Origin: Cohnella baijiui
GTDB lineage: Bacteria > Bacillota > Bacilli > Paenibacillales > Paenibacillaceae
Direction of reading: 5' to 3'
Assembly (NCBI RefSeq): GCF_020731285.1
Contig: NZ_JAJFOW010000012.1
Span: 62,001 to 126,000 of the forward strand
DNA length: 64,000 bases
Both the position numbers and the translations under genes were made by a program. The notes under the pieces were generated by a model. It did no database searches and was not told the DNA's origin. It was given only the letters and a program-made list of their open reading frames with translations. Positions within the stretch are counted from its first letter, which is position 1. Each line of letters starts with the position of its first letter. This document shows positions 32,676 to 41,539 of the stretch, in pieces.

Positions 32676-35600
32676 AATAATCAACGATTGCGGGTTGAAG
32701 TACGTTCGCTCACACAATCTGGGGCAATATGAAGTGTTTGAAGCAACTCACCGCGTGGAAAATATGGCTTTTGGCCTCTATTTGCTTGCTCCAATGACGG
32801 GGGAACAGTTCCTCGATATTTCTAGAAACACCCAATCTTATACTGCTTTTGAGGAGCAGTTGCTGGCGCCCTTTTACTTTCGACTAAAGGGGGATTGGAG
32901 CTGGAATCTCTACTTATACATAATTATCAACAAAAATGAGATACAGAACATCCCAATCCAATATATGGGGCGTGTCGAACGTAGCAAAAAATATGGAAAG
33001 AAGCTGGTAGTGAGCCTCGGTGAGTTGGCTGATCGTCTACCGGCCGCAAAAATTCCTAGCCGTATGAGCGGGAAGATTGCGGTTGATCCATTCACGGAGT
33101 GGATGAGCGCTCTGGCTCCTTTGGAACTGGACTTTTGTCTTTTTGACTTTAAGGAATCAAACCTTGATGCATATGTAAAAGGCGGTGAAGTTCCTCACCA
33201 CCGTTCCGACATTATTCCCTCGAGGCAGGAATCCGACAACAGACCAGTCGGTCCTATTAAATCCGTCTCATTTGGAAGCATGTACCGATCTCATCTGCTG
33301 TCGGCTGCACCCGATCTTGACTTCGTACAGGTGAATTTATTTTATGGCCCTAATGGAATGGGTAAAACATCCGTGCTCGAAGGCATCGAGTTGTCATTTA
33401 CCGGAGCAATTCAACGGAATCTGTTGGCGAAGGCCCCTGAACCAGAACAGTGGGACGGGAGATTGACCTTCGGTGACGCGGGTGTTTTCGACGGAATTCC
33501 TGAGGAAGCAGAGAGAAAAGAACGAGAGATCTTTTACTATAAGCATAAGGTATCCCGCCATGGTCGCAGCCAAATCAACCGGGTGTTTCACCAATACAAT
33601 TATTTTTCTTCTGAAGCGGTCCATCAATTCTGCTACAATTTCGATTCTCGGTCGGATTACCGCAAAGATTTTGCACGGGTCATTTACGGCGAGCAATTAG
33701 AACGAGTGGAGCAGTTGTGGACGCGGTATAGCAGTGAATTCGGGAAGCAGTACAATCGTCTGAGCAGGCGAATCGAGGAACTAAATAGTGAATGCGAATC
33801 TATCGGCAGGCAGGGGGTGCAGAGATCGACGGTCATGCGGCAACGCGCCGCATCAGCTGTACGAAATATGACCCAATGGATCGCTTACTGCCAGTACTCT
33901 TATCCGACGCTTGAAGAGGACACTTCGACTGACATTATCGATGAGTGGCTACAGCACTTAACTCCTAGACTCCAGCAACTTGACATAATTAGTCGTCCTT
34001 TGTTCCTGAATTCCGAGATTGATGATAAAACGACTCTACAAACTGCTATTCGCAGCATGGAAGCTAAAATGGACGATTTCTTATCGCAAAGGAACAGTTA
34101 TGTACAGCGGCTACAACAGCTTCCTGGCAAAGAAGAGCTTGACCGTGCAATTACTGAAGAGCATAATCGTAAAAATTCTCTCGTCGCGGCAAACCAGCGT
34201 CTTGCAAAATCTACAGTGGAGCTAGAGATACATCGAGCATTGTATGAGCAACCCGATATGCGAAAGAGGAGAACCGAGCTGGAGTTACGTAGAAAGGCGT
34301 TGACCGAGCTTATCATGGCACTGGATGATATGTTGGTTAAATGCCGGTGGGTGTCGGAAACGCCTTTATTATTAGCAGACCCTGCTCAAGCGGAAGCGCA
34401 GCTGTCCGTTTTGCAGACACGGTTTGGGGAAGCCGAGCAGGATTATAAACAAACTTCCGAGCGGGTCGAAGAGAACACTCGTCGATTTAACAGATTGGAG
34501 CGGTTAGTCGCGGATTTGAAAACGGCCGGGTGGCAGTATCTGCACGAACATCCTGACGAGACGCGCTGTCCATTGTGCGGGCACGACCACGAAGATCATG
34601 CCCTTATTGTCGTTCAGGTGGAACGGGGGCTTATGACAGAAAACAATCTGATGACAGAATTAGTAAACGAACACGAAGCAAAACGAGTCGCAGTGGCCCG
34701 GAGTAGCAAAGAGCTTGCTGCATTCACTGAACAGGTCGAGAGTCTGCGTCGATTCGTCGAGGTGTATCAGTATTTAGTAAGTCGACAAGCGCTACACGGC
34801 GTTGCCCTTTCGTCAACGTTCACCCCTGAAGCGGTTCGCGTCGGAGTATCCCAACTTTCTGAGCGAATCACTGATGTGAGGAATGATCTGAAGGTGGTCG
34901 AGAAAGAAATTTTTGAGCTGGAAGCTGCAGGTTGCACGCTTAAGGCCATTCAAGATTTGGAGCGTCTCCTTCGGAACGAACTAGCAGCTTTCGTGCATGA
35001 AGAATCCTACAATGGATCCGTGGATCAATTACTTAATGTAATACGAGTGGAAACTGAAGGGCAGCAACGGCAGATTGACGAGATAGATGTTAAAATAGCT
35101 GAATTACAGACTCGGATTCAATCGATCATGCTAGAAAAAACGACTATGGAATCGAAGCTTGAATTAATCGAAATACAGCGGAACGAGAATTCAGTTGCCT
35201 TGTTACAGTTAGGCAAAGCCGAGCAAGCATTAGCCGCACTGTATGAGCATAATATTACTTTCAATGAAAAACGCTCTTGGACGGAGTGGCGTTCTTATCT
35301 TGAAAAGTTGTTGGCTGAAGCCGAAGCACTGCGACAAATTCTTGAACCGGCGATACTCACTGAACAAAATAATCAAAGACTAGCAGCATTACAATATGAA
35401 GTATCACAATTAACGACGCAAAAGAGTAGGTGTGAGCATGCGGTCACAGCCTTGTCACACCTTCAATCACTTGCGAAATACGGCGATGAGTTTGTGAGAG
35501 CTAATTTTGAGGCCATCAGCCGATTGTTCGTTGCCCTTCATGCACCTAACGAATTCGTATCGCTTGAGTTGACGAGCGACAACGAGTTAGTAGCCATACG

Positions 35601-36009
35601 CAAAGGGCAGGAAACGCGTTGTGCAATTTACCAGATGAGCACCGGACAACGAACTGCCGTAGCGCTTTCGATCTTTTTTGTCATGCATTTGGTTATGGAT
35701 TCGGCACCCCAATTTCTCATGCTGGATGAGCCGGTTGCCAATCTCGATGAGTTAAATGCGCTTGGACTTCTTGATTTTCTGAGGCAACTTACGGTAACGA
35801 ATGGCACCCAAATTTTCTTTACTACTGCCAATCCCCAAGTGGCTACGCTATTCCGAAGAAAGTTCAGTTTCTTTAAAAATAATTTTAGATCATATCACTT
35901 TCAACGATTTGCAGAAGGGCCCTTGCAAATTCAGTTGCAGCAATTTCAACCTCAGCAGGAACGGGCTGTTCACACCGTTCGATTGAATACTGAGGAGGGC
36001 CTATTGTGA
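32656..36009 (+). CDS. Rad50/SMC-like ATPase with zinc hook, putative defence operon
   Basis: The 1117-residue protein has a unique N-terminal domain (1-220), Walker A GPNGMGKTS at 231-239, long coiled coils on both sides of a CPLC zinc-hook motif (638-641), the ABC signature STGQR at 995-999 and Walker B FLMLDEP with D1024/E1025, followed by a D-loop (NLDE). This is the SbcC/Rad50/RecF plan; such ATPases sense or move along DNA ends and power several anti-phage systems (Lamassu, Septu, RloC types). The start is a TTG at 32656, 8 bp after GGGGG. It overlaps both neighbours (20 bp and 4 bp), so the three proteins are made together. Confidence 0.88.
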   Translation: MSRHLIEIINDCGLKYVRSHNLGQYEVFEATHRVENMAFGLYLLAPMTGEQFLDISRNTQSYTAFEEQLLAPFYFRLKGDWSWNLYLYIIINKNEIQNIPIQYMGRVERSKKYGKKLVVSLGELADRLPAAKIPSRMSGKIAVDPFTEWMSALAPLELDFCLFDFKESNLDAYVKGGEVPHHRSDIIPSRQESDNRPVGPIKSVSFGSMYRSHLLSAAPDLDFVQVNLFYGPNGMGKTSVLEGIELSFTGAIQRNLLAKAPEPEQWDGRLTFGDAGVFDGIPEEAERKEREIFYYKHKVSRHGRSQINRVFHQYNYFSSEAVHQFCYNFDSRSDYRKDFARVIYGEQLERVEQLWTRYSSEFGKQYNRLSRRIEELNSECESIGRQGVQRSTVMRQRAASAVRNMTQWIAYCQYSYPTLEEDTSTDIIDEWLQHLTPRLQQLDIISRPLFLNSEIDDKTTLQTAIRSMEAKMDDFLSQRNSYVQRLQQLPGKEELDRAITEEHNRKNSLVAANQRLAKSTVELEIHRALYEQPDMRKRRTELELRRKALTELIMALDDMLVKCRWVSETPLLLADPAQAEAQLSVLQTRFGEAEQDYKQTSERVEENTRRFNRLERLVADLKTAGWQYLHEHPDETRCPLCGHDHEDHALIVVQVERGLMTENNLMTELVNEHEAKRVAVARSSKELAAFTEQVESLRRFVEVYQYLVSRQALHGVALSSTFTPEAVRVGVSQLSERITDVRNDLKVVEKEIFELEAAGCTLKAIQDLERLLRNELAAFVHEESYNGSVDQLLNVIRVETEGQQRQIDEIDVKIAELQTRIQSIMLEKTTMESKLELIEIQRNENSVALLQLGKAEQALAALYEHNITFNEKRSWTEWRSYLEKLLAEAEALRQILEPAILTEQNNQRLAALQYEVSQLTTQKSRCEHAVTALSHLQSLAKYGDEFVRANFEAISRLFVALHAPNEFVSLELTSDNELVAIRKGQETRCAIYQMSTGQRTAVALSIFFVMHLVMDSAPQFLMLDEPVANLDELNALGLLDFLRQLTVTNGTQIFFTTANPQVATLFRRKFSFFKNNFRSYHFQRFAEGPLQIQLQQFQPQQERAVHTVRLNTEEGLL

Positions 36010-36893
36010 GGAAGCGTTTAGCAGCTTTTTGGTCAGCAAATGTTTGGAAAATGTCATTTTCATTTAGGCGTTTCTTTTTAAACTGGCTTTCGGTGTTTGC
36101 TATCATTTGGACTATTCTAGACTTTGTATTGTTCTTTTTTGGAAATAATGGAGTCTCTGCTTGGAAACCGCCAGTGTGGCTCGTACTTGTCACTGGCATA
36201 CTGATTGCCATCTGGATGAGTCGTCCTCGATTGACGCGAGTTGTTAAACGAGATGATTTGGACGTGACGATACGTCTTACTGTGGATGATTTATTCCGAA
36301 TTAAGGGCTTCACCGCCATTATTCCGGTGAATACGTCATTCAAGCACGACCATGTTGACGGCGGGGCCGTTCTTATACAGTACAGGGATAAGTACTATCC
36401 AGAAGTCGCTGCATTTGATCGCCAACTACAGGCGAGTCTTCTAAACGAGCCCACACCTAATATAGTCGATATTGGCACAGCACAGAGAAAAGAGTACCCG
36501 ATCGGAACTGTTGTACGACTCGAAACGCCAGAGGCGCCGTTCCGCTCCGCTTACTTGATCGCAACTGCCAAATTAAATGAATATAATAGAGCGATACCGG
36601 ATCGAAGCGATTTGCAGACAGGTCTAAAGGCGATCTGGTCCTATATTGCGCTTAGGGGTAGGAAAGAGCCCCTTGTTATCCCAATTGTCGGAAGTGGGCG
36701 ACATAGAATTACCGCGAATCGATTAGAACTACTTGATGACATCGTAACCAGTTTCCTAGCTGCTGTGGAGCGAAATAAATTCACTGAGCAATTGACTATC
36801 GTCATTCATCCGAGCGCATTTCTGCGAAATGCATATTCGATGGATGAGATGGAAGAATATATTCGGTTTAGGTGTAAGTTCGGGGTAGATTAG
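36006..36893 (+). CDS. Membrane protein with two TM helices and a ThsA-type macro domain, putative defence effector
   Basis: The 295-residue protein has two membrane helices (about 24-46 and 54-72) followed by a cytoplasmic domain that resembles the macro domain of type II Thoeris ThsA: IPVNTSF near residue 101, KEYPIGTVV near 160 and PLVIPIVGSGRHR near 219. In type II Thoeris the TM-macro protein is activated by an ADP-ribose-derived signal from a TIR enzyme. No TIR gene is in this window. The GTG start overlaps the ATPase stop (GTGA). The likely role is a membrane-disrupting effector gated by a nucleotide-like signal; this is inferred from architecture. Confidence 0.8.
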   Translation: MRKRLAAFWSANVWKMSFSFRRFFLNWLSVFAIIWTILDFVLFFFGNNGVSAWKPPVWLVLVTGILIAIWMSRPRLTRVVKRDDLDVTIRLTVDDLFRIKGFTAIIPVNTSFKHDHVDGGAVLIQYRDKYYPEVAAFDRQLQASLLNEPTPNIVDIGTAQRKEYPIGTVVRLETPEAPFRSAYLIATAKLNEYNRAIPDRSDLQTGLKAIWSYIALRGRKEPLVIPIVGSGRHRITANRLELLDDIVTSFLAAVERNKFTEQLTIVIHPSAFLRNAYSMDEMEEYIRFRCKFGVD

Positions 36894-37274
36894 CGATAAG
36901 GTCAATTGCGATAGGTGAACGCAAAAACCTATTTGAGGGTGGCTGCAAGATAAGACAAAAAACCGTTCCAGTGATCTAGGGCGGGTTACTTGGCATTAAA
37001 GCATATATGTAGTAGCCACAAGGCCGTATCACAATTAAAATTATATGAAATGTGAAACTCAAAGTCATACACAAGAACCTTTTTCAGAGTTAAGTTATAA
37101 TCTACTTGGCTTTACGAATCGTCCTGCAACGGTCCGTTCGACTACAAAAATTGACTTGCGTAGACGGAAGAGGGTATCAGCACGAGTTGTAGGGAGCGCA
37201 CGGGGCTCGGCCTGATCTCAACGCACTGCCAGGAATCCGGAAATCCGGATTCCTTTTTGCATTTCCGTGCAGCA
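36894..37274. other. Intergenic region after the defence-like operon
   Basis: The 381-bp gap is AT-rich at first and holds no supported gene. It contains only the terminator at 37231-37258. No attachment site or integrase remnant was seen. Confidence 0.6.
37231..37258 (+). terminator. Strong rho-independent terminator
   Basis: AGGAATCCGGA and TCCGGATTCCT form a perfect 11-bp stem with a 2-nt loop, followed by TTTT. The T run is on the plus-strand side, so it ends transcripts from the defence-like operon. Confidence 0.85.
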
Positions 37275-37736
37275 TTAATCTAACTCGCCAAGTACGTTTG
37301 CCTCTTCCAGCGAAGGGATAAGAGACCTAGCCCCGATTGGCGATGACATGACGATGAGGATGGTGTAGGTCCCGTATTTATCGCATTGGTTTCCGAACTC
37401 TTCGAGAGATCGTGTGGATTCAGCCATGACTTTCAATAAATAGTTATGTTCTCCGCTTATGCGATGGCATTCGATGACATCGGGAGATGAGCGGCAAAAA
37501 TCAAGGAATGCATAACACTCCCTTGTATGAAACAGAATGTAGGCCGCTGCGTGTTTCCCGATTTTTTCAGGGGAAATCATGGTGCGGTACTCCTCAATGG
37601 TTCCACTTTCTTCCATGCGTCTTACTCTCTCCGTTACTGCAGGTTGCGATAACCTGACACACTTGCCTAGTTCCGTCATTGAAATTCTCGCCTGGCTTTG
37701 AAGATAATACAGGATTTGCTTATCGATATGGTCCAT
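37275..37736 (-). CDS. Lrp/AsnC family transcriptional regulator
   Basis: The 153-residue protein has an N-terminal HTH (ILYYLQSQARISMTELGKCVRLSQPAVTERVRRMEESGTI) and the C-terminal RAM ligand-binding domain (CHRISGEHNYLLKVMAESTRSLEEF). ATG 37736 has AAAGGAG 9 bp upstream and is preferred over the 14-codon extension. Lrp/AsnC proteins sense amino acids. It diverges from the serine hydrolase/MFS unit, a plausible target. Confidence 0.92.
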   Translation of the reverse strand: MDHIDKQILYYLQSQARISMTELGKCVRLSQPAVTERVRRMEESGTIEEYRTMISPEKIGKHAAAYILFHTRECYAFLDFCRSSPDVIECHRISGEHNYLLKVMAESTRSLEEFGNQCDKYGTYTILIVMSSPIGARSLIPSLEEANVLGELD

Positions 37737-37908
37737 CAAAATCGGCTCCTTTAATTTTAAGGATTTCCTCATCAACAAACTCGAATTCCATTGTTTTAGG
37801 GTAGATGTAACTTCAATGCTTTATGCAAATTGCTGAACTTAATAATTATAATAAACTCACAATAGTAAAGTGATCAAGACTTTAACTATTGAGAAAGGAT
37901 GGGGAAAG

Positions 37909-39057
37909 TTGAGCAACAGTTTGAATAAAAGCGTGGATGAAGTTATCGAGCATACGCTTGCCGATCACCGGCTGGTTGGTGCTGTTGTTAAGGTGGCGGT
38001 AGACGGAGTGCTGGTTTATAACGGTGTTGCCGGTTTTGCCGACCGTGAGAGGAACATCCCGATGCAAGAAAATGCCTTGTTCAGGCTTGCCTCCGTAACG
38101 AAACCGATCGTTTCAACGGCTGCCATGGTACTCCTATCGCAAGGCCGGCTCCAACTGGACGATCGCATTGATCGATGGCTTCCATTCTTTCAGCCACGGT
38201 TGCCAAATGGCGAAATCGCGGAGCTCACGATTCGGCACTTAATGACGCACACGGCGGGGCTGACTTACCGTTTCTTTCAGGAAGAGAATGGTCCCTATCA
38301 CCGTGCAGGGGTGTCGGATGGGATGGACCAGGCCGGTATCACATTGGAAGAGAACCTGCGCCGGCTTGCCTCCGTTCCGCTCCTTTACACGCCAGGCACG
38401 CAGTGGAAATATTCGATCGCCACAGATGTGCTGGGCACCGTTATCGCCAAGGTTGCTGACGTGCCGCTTCAAGAAGCCGTTCATTCCTTGGTGCTTCAGC
38501 CGCTTGGCATGAATGACACTGGGTTTACTGCCGTTGACCCGGAGCGGCTGGCCACTGCTTATGCCAATGATGTTCCAGTGCCGCGGCCTATGTATGATCC
38601 TGACAGCGTAGCATTCTTGGAAGGCACGGCGGGCTTCCGGCTTGCCCCTGGACGGGCGCTTGACGAGTCGGCTTTTCCTTCCGGCGGAGCCGGCATGGTC
38701 GGAAGCGCCAGTGACTTTTTGCGGCTGCTGGAAACATTGCGGAAGGGAGGAACACCGCTGCTGCCCGAGCGGCTGGTTCGCGAAATGACGACCAACCAGA
38801 TCGGCGATCTGCCGATGGCTTATTGGCCGGGCAGAGGCTTTGGTCTTGGATTTACGCTGCTGAAGGATCCTGTCGCCGCAGACACGCCGGAATCGCCGGG
38901 CACCTGGCGGATGGGCGGTACCTACGGCCATTCGTGGTTCGTTGATCCTGCGCGGAAGCTCAGCGTTGTGGCATTTACGAATACCGCGCTGGAAGGCATG
39001 TCGGGCCAGTTTACCGTCGATCTCTGCAAAGCCGTTTATGACGGAATCAAGCCATAA
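37909..39057 (+). CDS. Serine hydrolase of the beta-lactamase class C/PBP4-like family
   Basis: The protein is 382 residues from TTG 37909, just after GGGGAAAG; a GTG at 37870 lacks a ribosome site. It has the active-site S-x-x-K as SVTK in FRLASVTKPI, a Y-x-x motif in WKYSIATDVLG, and a C-terminal G-H-S motif in GTYGHSWFVDP replacing KTG. There is no signal peptide, so it is probably cytoplasmic and acts as an esterase or D-amino-acid peptidase rather than a true beta-lactamase. An MFS exporter starts 67 bp downstream, and a divergent Lrp regulator lies upstream. Confidence 0.88.
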   Translation: MSNSLNKSVDEVIEHTLADHRLVGAVVKVAVDGVLVYNGVAGFADRERNIPMQENALFRLASVTKPIVSTAAMVLLSQGRLQLDDRIDRWLPFFQPRLPNGEIAELTIRHLMTHTAGLTYRFFQEENGPYHRAGVSDGMDQAGITLEENLRRLASVPLLYTPGTQWKYSIATDVLGTVIAKVADVPLQEAVHSLVLQPLGMNDTGFTAVDPERLATAYANDVPVPRPMYDPDSVAFLEGTAGFRLAPGRALDESAFPSGGAGMVGSASDFLRLLETLRKGGTPLLPERLVREMTTNQIGDLPMAYWPGRGFGLGFTLLKDPVAADTPESPGTWRMGGTYGHSWFVDPARKLSVVAFTNTALEGMSGQFTVDLCKAVYDGIKP

Positions 39058-39124
39058 AGATTCGTTTAAGAGCCTAGTACGGTATGATCCGGACCAGGCT
39101 CTTTTATACAAGGGAGTGGAGAAG

Positions 39125-40351
39125 TTGGTTCCATTCAGTTCCGCCACAAAGACCATAAACCCTATATTTTTCATTGCACTTGGGCTATTTGGCATATATA
39201 CCATTGAATTTGGCGTTGTCGGGATCCTGCCGGCCATCATTGAACGCTACGGCATCAGTACCTCTCAGGCCGGGATGCTCGTTGGCGCGTTTGCGATTGT
39301 CATCGCGTTGTTTGGTCCCTTTATGGTATTGCTGCTGTCCAAACTGAACCGCAAAACGGTGTTGGTGACATGTCTGTTCATTTTTGCCGGGTGCAGTTTG
39401 TTGTCTGCTTACGCTCCGAATTTTTATGTTTTGCTGGCGCTTCGCATGATTCCGGCTTTGTTCCATCCCGTCTATTTTTCTTTGGCTTTTGTCACGGCTA
39501 TTTCACTGTATGCGAAGGAAAAAGCGACGCAAGCATCCGCCAAGGCATTCGTAGGGACCAGTATGGGCATGGTGCTTGGAATTCCGATCACAACCTATAT
39601 CCAGCATCAATTCTCGTTCGAGGCCGCATTTCTATTCTGTACCCTTGTCAACATCGCTGCCGGCATCGGGATCGCCATGATGCTTCCGAAAACGCCGAAA
39701 GCGGAGAAAGTAACGTATGGGAGTCAGCTCGGTATATTGCGTAAAATTCCCCTTTGGATCAATATTGGCGCTGCCATTTTCATATTTGCGGCCATGTTTT
39801 CAGTCTATAGTTATTCTGCCGAATATTTAGAACAAGTGATGGGTGTGAACGGAGAGACCGTCAGTGTCATGCTTGTCGTATTCGGCGTCGGGGGAGTGGC
39901 CGGCAACTTACTCGCGGGGAGATGGCTTGGAATCAACATGGCGAGAACGACTGTGTTCCAACCGATCTTATTAGCGTTCTCTTACTTTTTGCTTTCCCTA
40001 GGCGAACCGTCGTCTTTAGTATCTCTTATTCTGATCATGGTCTTGTGGGGAGCGGTTCATACTAGCGGCCTCATTATAACGCAGATATGGATCACATCCG
40101 AGGCTCCCGAAGCGCCTGAATTTGCTGCCGGACTGTATATTTCTTTTATCAATCTTGGCGTGTTCATCGGTTCGGGAGCAGGCGGGATGTTTGTTGATCT
40201 TTTAGGCCTGAAAGGAACCCTATGGAGTGGCCTGCTGTTTATTGTGTTGGCTCTTGCTTGTATTGTAATCAAAGTTATATTCTTTAACTCAAAAGGGGTA
40301 AAAGAAAGAGGGGCACCCAAACGGGAGCGGCAGGAGGAGGCTCTGTTGTAG
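39125..40351 (+). CDS. MFS transporter, AraJ/YdhP-like 12-TM exporter
   Basis: The 408-residue protein has about 12 membrane helices and the opening GLFGIYTIEFGVVGILPAIIERYGISTSQAGML, typical of the arabinose-efflux/purine-efflux-like MFS exporters. The start is TTG 39125, with GGGAG-GGAG just upstream; the longer frame lies over the end of the hydrolase gene. It is probably co-transcribed with the serine hydrolase and is followed by a terminator. Substrate unknown; amino-acid or antibiotic-derived compounds are plausible given the hydrolase and Lrp neighbours. Confidence 0.88.
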   Translation: MVPFSSATKTINPIFFIALGLFGIYTIEFGVVGILPAIIERYGISTSQAGMLVGAFAIVIALFGPFMVLLLSKLNRKTVLVTCLFIFAGCSLLSAYAPNFYVLLALRMIPALFHPVYFSLAFVTAISLYAKEKATQASAKAFVGTSMGMVLGIPITTYIQHQFSFEAAFLFCTLVNIAAGIGIAMMLPKTPKAEKVTYGSQLGILRKIPLWINIGAAIFIFAAMFSVYSYSAEYLEQVMGVNGETVSVMLVVFGVGGVAGNLLAGRWLGINMARTTVFQPILLAFSYFLLSLGEPSSLVSLILIMVLWGAVHTSGLIITQIWITSEAPEAPEFAAGLYISFINLGVFIGSGAGGMFVDLLGLKGTLWSGLLFIVLALACIVIKVIFFNSKGVKERGAPKRERQEEALL

Positions 40352-40370
40352 CATCGGGGAACGTTCTTTT

Positions 40371-40397
40371 GGGCACCATTGCTGGTGCTCTTTTTTT
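40371..40397 (+). terminator. Terminator of the MFS gene
   Basis: GGGCACCA and TGGTGCTC pair around TTGC, followed by seven T residues. Confidence 0.88.
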
Positions 40398-40404
40398 AAA
40401 TCCA

Positions 40405-40431
40405 TGTCACACTTCAGCTTGCTGTGCGGTC
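40405..40431 (+). promoter_or_regulatory. ECF41-type promoter, second copy
   Basis: TGTCACA (40405-40411), 16 bp and GGTC (40428-40431) differ in one base from the ECF41 consensus (CGTC at -10). It lies about 140 bp before the second ECF41 gene and suggests autoregulation. Confidence 0.6.
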
Positions 40432-40470
40432 TTTAAGGTGTAAAGGATCAAAGGAGTGGGGAGGAACGAT

Positions 40471-40566
40471 ATGAAGATCGCGATCCAGCCGAAGTGCGCC
40501 GGAACATCAAGAACGCCCAGATGTTCGCATCAAGTCGCCGATGGATTGAGAACGGAGGAACGCTAA
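40471..40566 (+). CDS. Possible small ORF (31 residues) upstream of the sigma factor
   Basis: ATG 40471 has a good GGGGAGG site and the frame stops (TAA 40564-40566) just before the sigma-factor start, giving a 31-residue basic peptide with no known family. It could be a leader ORF, or the remnant of the target gene often found before ECF41 factors. Alternative frames across the same stretch are also open, so the coding call is weak. Confidence 0.3.
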   Translation: MKIAIQPKCAGTSRTPRCSHQVADGLRTEER

Positions 40567-40568
40567 CG

Positions 40569-41492
40569 ATGAACGAGCCATACGGAAATGCGGATGTTCG
40601 CAATCCAAATGAGAACATGGCGTTGTTACAGGCATTCGAAGCGCAAAGGCCTCGACTGCTGCGGGTAGCCTATGCGATTGTCGGTTCCGTTACCGAAGCG
40701 GAGGACTGCGTGCAGGAGGCATGGCTGAGGGTGCAGCGTATGAAGGATCCGACGGGGATTCGCAACCTATCGGCATTCCTGACGACGACCGTCGGCCGGC
40801 TGGCGCTCAATGTACTCAACAGCGCCCGTGCCCGTCGGGAGCACTATGTCGGCACGTGGCTGCCAGAGCCGCTGGTCGAAGATGTCGGCACGGAAGATCC
40901 TTACGAACATATGGCGATGGACGAATCGGTCAGCATGGCGCTGATGGTCGTGCTCGAGCGATTGACGGCGGCGGAGCGGACCGCGTTCTTGCTGCATGAC
41001 GTGTTCGGACTCTCCTTCGACGAAATCGCCGGGGTCGTGGGTCGCTCGCCTGCGGCGGTTCGCCAGCTCGCCTCCCGCGCGCGTCAGCATGTCGAAAGCG
41101 GCCGACCGCGTTTCGCGCCGACGCAGGCGGAGCAGCGGGAGCTCGTCAGCGCATTCGCGGCAGCCTGCCAAGGCGGCGACCTGGAAAGGCTCGCCCACCT
41201 GCTCGATCCCCAGGTGGTATGTCGAAGCGACGGCGGAGGCAAGGTCCGCACGTCACCGCGCGTCATCCATGGAGCGGAGGCCGTGGCGCATGGATTGCTC
41301 GTTTTTACGAAGGGGGCTCCTCTGGTAATTAAGATGGCTCTCGTCAACGGCGCGCCAGGCTTTATCATACGCGGTTCCGACGGTGCACTGTCGGTGGTGT
41401 CCATCACCATCGACAGCAAACGAATCGTGGCGATCGACGTGATGCGCAACCCTGATAAAATGACGACCGTCCGAATTCCGGACGAAACGTAA
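40569..41492 (+). CDS. ECF41 (SigJ-type) RNA polymerase sigma factor
   Basis: The 307-residue protein has sigma2 (QAFEAQRPRLLRVAYAIVGSVTEAEDCVQEAWLR), the linker WLPEP at 97-101, sigma4 (about 125-175) and a SnoaL-like tail with DGGGK at 221-225, all ECF41 hallmarks. ATG 40569 is 9 bp after GGAGG. Identity to the other ECF41 protein (21174-22049) is moderate, so they are separate lineages rather than a recent duplication. It is followed 47 bp later by a DHA2 exporter that may be co-transcribed. Confidence 0.92.
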   Translation: MNEPYGNADVRNPNENMALLQAFEAQRPRLLRVAYAIVGSVTEAEDCVQEAWLRVQRMKDPTGIRNLSAFLTTTVGRLALNVLNSARARREHYVGTWLPEPLVEDVGTEDPYEHMAMDESVSMALMVVLERLTAAERTAFLLHDVFGLSFDEIAGVVGRSPAAVRQLASRARQHVESGRPRFAPTQAEQRELVSAFAAACQGGDLERLAHLLDPQVVCRSDGGGKVRTSPRVIHGAEAVAHGLLVFTKGAPLVIKMALVNGAPGFIIRGSDGALSVVSITIDSKRIVAIDVMRNPDKMTTVRIPDET

Positions 41493-41539
41493 GATTTTCG
41501 GTCGCATTCATTTTAAAAGAGAAGGAAGAGAGGTTAAGG

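Noticed and set aside
32656..36009. Plain Lamassu LmuB or SbcC housekeeping nuclease subunit
   Set aside because: There is a 220-residue unique N-terminal domain before Walker A and no SbcD, LmuA or LmuC partner; the operon partners differ.
37909..39057. True class C beta-lactamase
   Set aside because: No signal peptide and the KTG motif is replaced by GHS, so an esterase/peptidase-type serine hydrolase is more likely.
38239..39240. 333-codon open frame on the minus strand
   Set aside because: Antisense to the serine hydrolase gene, no ribosome site and no recognisable domain.
40446..40568. Carboxymuconolactone decarboxylase remnant before the ECF41 gene
   Set aside because: Expected from ECF41 context, but none of the three frames shows the family's catalytic motif.
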